Of a DNA stretch of 9,027 nucleotides, positions 7,437 through 9,027 are shown in pieces. Below the pieces are notes generated by a model. That model was not told the DNA's origin and ran no database searches. It saw only the letters and a list, made by a program, of their open reading frames with translations. Origin of the DNA: Alphaproteobacteria bacterium. GTDB lineage: Bacteria; Pseudomonadota; Alphaproteobacteria; UBA3830. The stretch is from assembly GCA_025998775.1 (NCBI GenBank), contig BNWK01000051.1:1-9027 (forward strand), given 5' to 3'. The translations under genes and the position numbers were made by a program. Numbering within the stretch: position 1 is the stretch's first letter; every line of letters starts with the position of its first letter.

Positions 7437-7511
7437 AGGTGAGTAAAGCCTTTATGCAGCGGTCTCTATAAATCATAATGTACCAGCTCTGCATAATGCG
7501 TCAGAACACCT
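7437..7511. repeat. 75-nt nested imperfect palindrome, possible structured RNA
   Basis: Three nested arm pairs are arranged around one centre: AGGTG (7437-7441) with CACCT (7507-7511), TTATGCAG (7452-7459) with CTGCATAA (7489-7496), and GGT (7461-7463) with ACC (7482-7484). Outer and middle arms are separated by 10 nt on each side. It may be a second type of palindromic element or encode a structured small RNA; no promoter or terminator clearly belongs to it. Confidence 0.45.
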
Positions 7512-7556
7512 TTCAATCACCGACATACCTATCAACTGGTAGCGAAATAGTAAATA

Positions 7557-7577
7557 GATCCAACGTCACGTTGGCCT
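7557..7577. repeat. Repeat core, copy B (intergenic)
   Basis: These 21 bases are identical to 7724-7744. The heart is CCAACGTCACGTTGG (7560-7574), a 7-bp perfect stem around one central base. Only the core is shared; the left half of the 54-nt unit is absent or diverged. It lies just upstream of the -10 box of the BON lipoprotein gene. Confidence 0.65.
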
Positions 7578-7599
7578 TTTAATAGAAGTTAAGAATCCG

Positions 7600-7623
7600 T
7601 ATAATCAACACATATGTTTGGAG
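7600..7623 (+). promoter_or_regulatory. -10 box and ribosome binding site of the BON lipoprotein gene
   Basis: TATAAT (7600-7605) is a perfect -10, but no good -35 lies 16-18 bp upstream (TTTTAA at 17). GGAG at 7620-7623 sits 7 bases before ATG 7631. Together they support the upstream start at 7631 rather than the internal ATG at 7790, which has only a weak AGG 10 bases away. Confidence 0.5.
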
Positions 7624-7630
7624 CATTTTC

Positions 7631-8380
7631 ATGAAAACCACATTATTAGACCTGTTGCGTAACCGTCCTCTATCCGGTATTTTCGTCATCGGTGCTTGCA
7701 GCACGCGCGTTCCATCATTATCGGATCCAACGTCACGTTGGCCTAAAAAATCCTCGGATATACTCGGTTTCGCGACAGGCCTATTCAACATGGTCGCATT
7801 TTCGTCACTGCTGTTTATCACAGCTTGCGATCCTGTCACATGGATTGTTGGAGGTAGCGCTATTGCCGGAACAACCGCCGTACGCAATCAAGGAGGGCTT
7901 TCTGGATCGCTATCAGATAGCGAAATTCAGACCAAAATAAATTACAAGTTATTCAATAAAAATAAAGATATTTTAGATAGAGTGGAGCTGTCCGTTAAAC
8001 ATGGCATGGTCGTTGTAATAGGATACATGAAAAACGAAGGACAGCGGAAAGAAGCAATGAGGCTAATAAGAAGCATAAAAGGAATCGGAGAAGTTTTCGA
8101 CGAAACCAAAGTACAAACTGCACCAACGGGAAAGGATTTGGCTATTGACTCCAGCATAACTTCCAGAATCAAATCGTCGTTGACATTTGATAGCAATGTG
8201 CAGTCCCTAAACTACGACATCACAACGGTAAAAGGCGTTGTCTATGTGTGCGGAACAGCTCAGAGTATCTTCGAGAGAGATGTCGTATTGAATCATGCCA
8301 GAGCAACCTCCGGAGTCGTGAAGGTCGTAGCGTATGTAAAGATAAACCAAAAGAACAAGGCGAAATATCGTGCACGCTAG
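7631..8380 (+). CDS. DolP-like lipoprotein with two BON domains and an extended N-terminus
   Basis: Predicted envelope lipoprotein of 249 residues. A lipobox FITAC places the lipidated cysteine at C66; a small Gly/Ala-rich linker follows, then BON domain 1 (about 96-160) and BON domain 2 (about 172-240). From C66 on, length and layout match DolP (YraP), an outer-membrane lipoprotein needed for envelope integrity; sequence alone does not prove the same role. The start at 7631 has GGAG 7 bases upstream and a TATAAT box at the right distance. Odd: 65 residues precede C66, where 15-30 are usual. Residues 22-40 are encoded by the 54-nt repeat (copy C), and a second lipobox-like VIGAC ends at C23. 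The alternative ATG 7790 leaves only 12 uncharged residues before the cysteine, a poor signal peptide. comM overlaps the 3' end by 11 bases, suggesting coupled translation. Confidence 0.85.
   Translation: MKTTLLDLLRNRPLSGIFVIGACSTRVPSLSDPTSRWPKKSSDILGFATGLFNMVAFSSLLFITACDPVTWIVGGSAIAGTTAVRNQGGLSGSLSDSEIQTKINYKLFNKNKDILDRVELSVKHGMVVVIGYMKNEGQRKEAMRLIRSIKGIGEVFDETKVQTAPTGKDLAIDSSITSRIKSSLTFDSNVQSLNYDITTVKGVVYVCGTAQSIFERDVVLNHARATSGVVKVVAYVKINQKNKAKYRAR
7696..7749. repeat. 54-nt repeat, copy C, within the lipoprotein coding region
   Basis: Second copy of the repeat at 7311-7364 (45 of 54 identical), sharing a 21-base exact core with 7557-7577. It contains GTGCT-TGC-AGCAC at its left edge (7693-7705) and CCAACGTCACGTTGG (7727-7741). 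It encodes residues 22-40 of the BON lipoprotein without breaking the frame. Confidence 0.7.
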
Positions 8381-9027
8381 CATAAAAACGGTTTCATTTT
8401 TAGGGATATCAACAATAGGAATAGATGTTCAGATACAGGTGCTGAACGGACTTCCGGCGTTCACGATTGTTGGTCTTCCGGATAAGACTGTTGCCGAGTC
8501 CCGCGAGAGGATTCGCGCCTGTCTGTATTCCATGGGTATTTCGCTGCCATCCAAGAGGATTACTGTCAATCTGGCTCCGGCAGACGTCCAGAAGGAGGGA
8601 AGTCACTATGACTTGCCAATCGCGCTTGCTCTGTTGGCAGCGATGGACATAATATCCCAGGACGACATATATAATGTGGTTGCTCTTGGTGAATTGTCAC
8701 TTAACGGTAATATCTCCAGGGTTCTTGGAATATTGCCGGCAGCAATTTGGGCGAAATCAAATGATAAAATTATTGTGTGTCCAGAAGAATGTGCGCAGGA
8801 AGCCGCCTGGTCCGGAGAAAACTCTATATTGGCTCCAAAGAGCCTATTGTCCATGATAAATCATTTCAAGGGGGAGCAAATTCTTCCGAAAATTACGCTG
8901 AATGATATGGATAAAACTCACGGAGCACAGAGCTACGGATGCATGAGCGACATAAAAGGACAGATGGTCGCCAAACGTGCCATGGAAATCGCCGCTGCTG
9001 GAGGACACAATATGCTGATGCTCGGAC
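8370..9027 (+). CDS. comM: ComM/YifB-family Mg chelatase-like AAA+ ATPase, partial (5' part)
   Basis: N-terminal 219 residues of a ~500-residue protein. ComM is a hexameric helicase that promotes branch migration during integration of incoming DNA in naturally transformable bacteria; YifB homologues are widespread, including in species not known to be transformable. Seen: the N-terminal fold with GLPAFTIVGLPDK, AESRERIRA, ITVNLAPAD, KEGSHYDLPIALALLAA and ALGELSLNG, then DIKGQMVAKRAMEIAAAGGHN, which precedes the Walker A motif GPPGSGKS in this family; the window ends there. Start: GTG 8370, because it is the first start codon upstream in frame with matching homology and has AAGG 9 bases ahead. 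It overlaps the BON lipoprotein gene by 11 bases, so the two are likely co-transcribed and translationally coupled. Confidence 0.93.
   Translation, partial: MHASIKTVSFLGISTIGIDVQIQVLNGLPAFTIVGLPDKTVAESRERIRACLYSMGISLPSKRITVNLAPADVQKEGSHYDLPIALALLAAMDIISQDDIYNVVALGELSLNGNISRVLGILPAAIWAKSNDKIIVCPEECAQEAAWSGENSILAPKSLLSMINHFKGEQILPKITLNDMDKTHGAQSYGCMSDIKGQMVAKRAMEIAAAGGHNMLMLG

Larger units (their letters stand above)
7116..7630. other. 515-bp divergent spacer rich in palindromes, no convincing gene
   Basis: This stretch separates the HemY-like gene from the BON lipoprotein gene. I see no protein gene: the longest ATG frame is 34 codons (7478-7582), without support. It holds a probable -10 box for each flanking gene, an 85-nt palindrome, one copy of a 54-nt repeat, a 7-bp hairpin, a 75-nt nested palindrome and a further copy of the repeat core. 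No tRNA-like cloverleaf was found. Confidence 0.7.

Noticed and set aside
7478..7582. 34-codon ATG open frame in the divergent spacer
   Set aside because: No ribosome binding site, no recognisable product, and it ends inside the repeat core; probably chance.
7185..7750. CRISPR array
   Set aside because: The repeats are diverged, irregularly spaced and of different types, with no uniform spacers and no cas gene nearby.

Overview
The window looks like the chromosome of an alphaproteobacterium, probably from a host-associated lineage such as Rickettsiales or Holosporales. The pointers are an alphaproteobacterial-type RpoZ, a HemY-like membrane TPR protein with a C-terminal zinc ribbon, a metabolite:H+ symporter-type MFS transporter, a decayed IS4-type transposase, moderately AT-rich DNA and many small palindromic repeats. 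The species cannot be named from the sequence alone.

Layout from left to right. (1) leuS on the minus strand (leucyl-tRNA synthetase, its last residues beyond the left edge), starting at a GTG at 2593. (2) A divergent spacer with a good sigma70-type promoter for (3) a plus-strand MFS transporter (2811-4115). (4) A convergent gap with one hairpin. (5) A minus-strand series read right to left: a HemY-like protein (7115 to 5823), an IS4-family transposase 3' remnant (5812 to 5510), rpoZ (5434 to 5048) and a TrmN6-like methyltransferase (4928 to 4221). (6) A 515-bp divergent spacer (7116-7630) with no convincing gene but packed with imperfect palindromes. (7) A plus-strand pair: a DolP-like double-BON lipoprotein (7631-8380), overlapped by 11 bases by comM/yifB (from GTG 8370, running off the right edge just before its Walker A motif).

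Most genes are housekeeping: translation (leuS), tRNA modification (trmN6-like), transcription (rpoZ), envelope maintenance (DolP-like, HemY-like) and DNA uptake or recombination (comM). Apart from the overlapping BON/comM pair I see no dedicated pathway or operon.

The most unusual signal is the set of short palindromic elements, at least two of which seem to lie inside genes in frame. One is a 93-nt imperfect palindrome coding 31 residues, placed where the LeuS editing domain has about 28 residues more than expected, just before the TTRPET editing motif. The other is a ~54-nt repeat (second copy 330 bp upstream, palindromic core also at 7557) read as residues 22-40 of the BON lipoprotein, giving it an abnormally long pre-lipobox N-terminus. 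This resembles the behaviour known for Rickettsia palindromic elements, but the sequences here are not ones I recognise.
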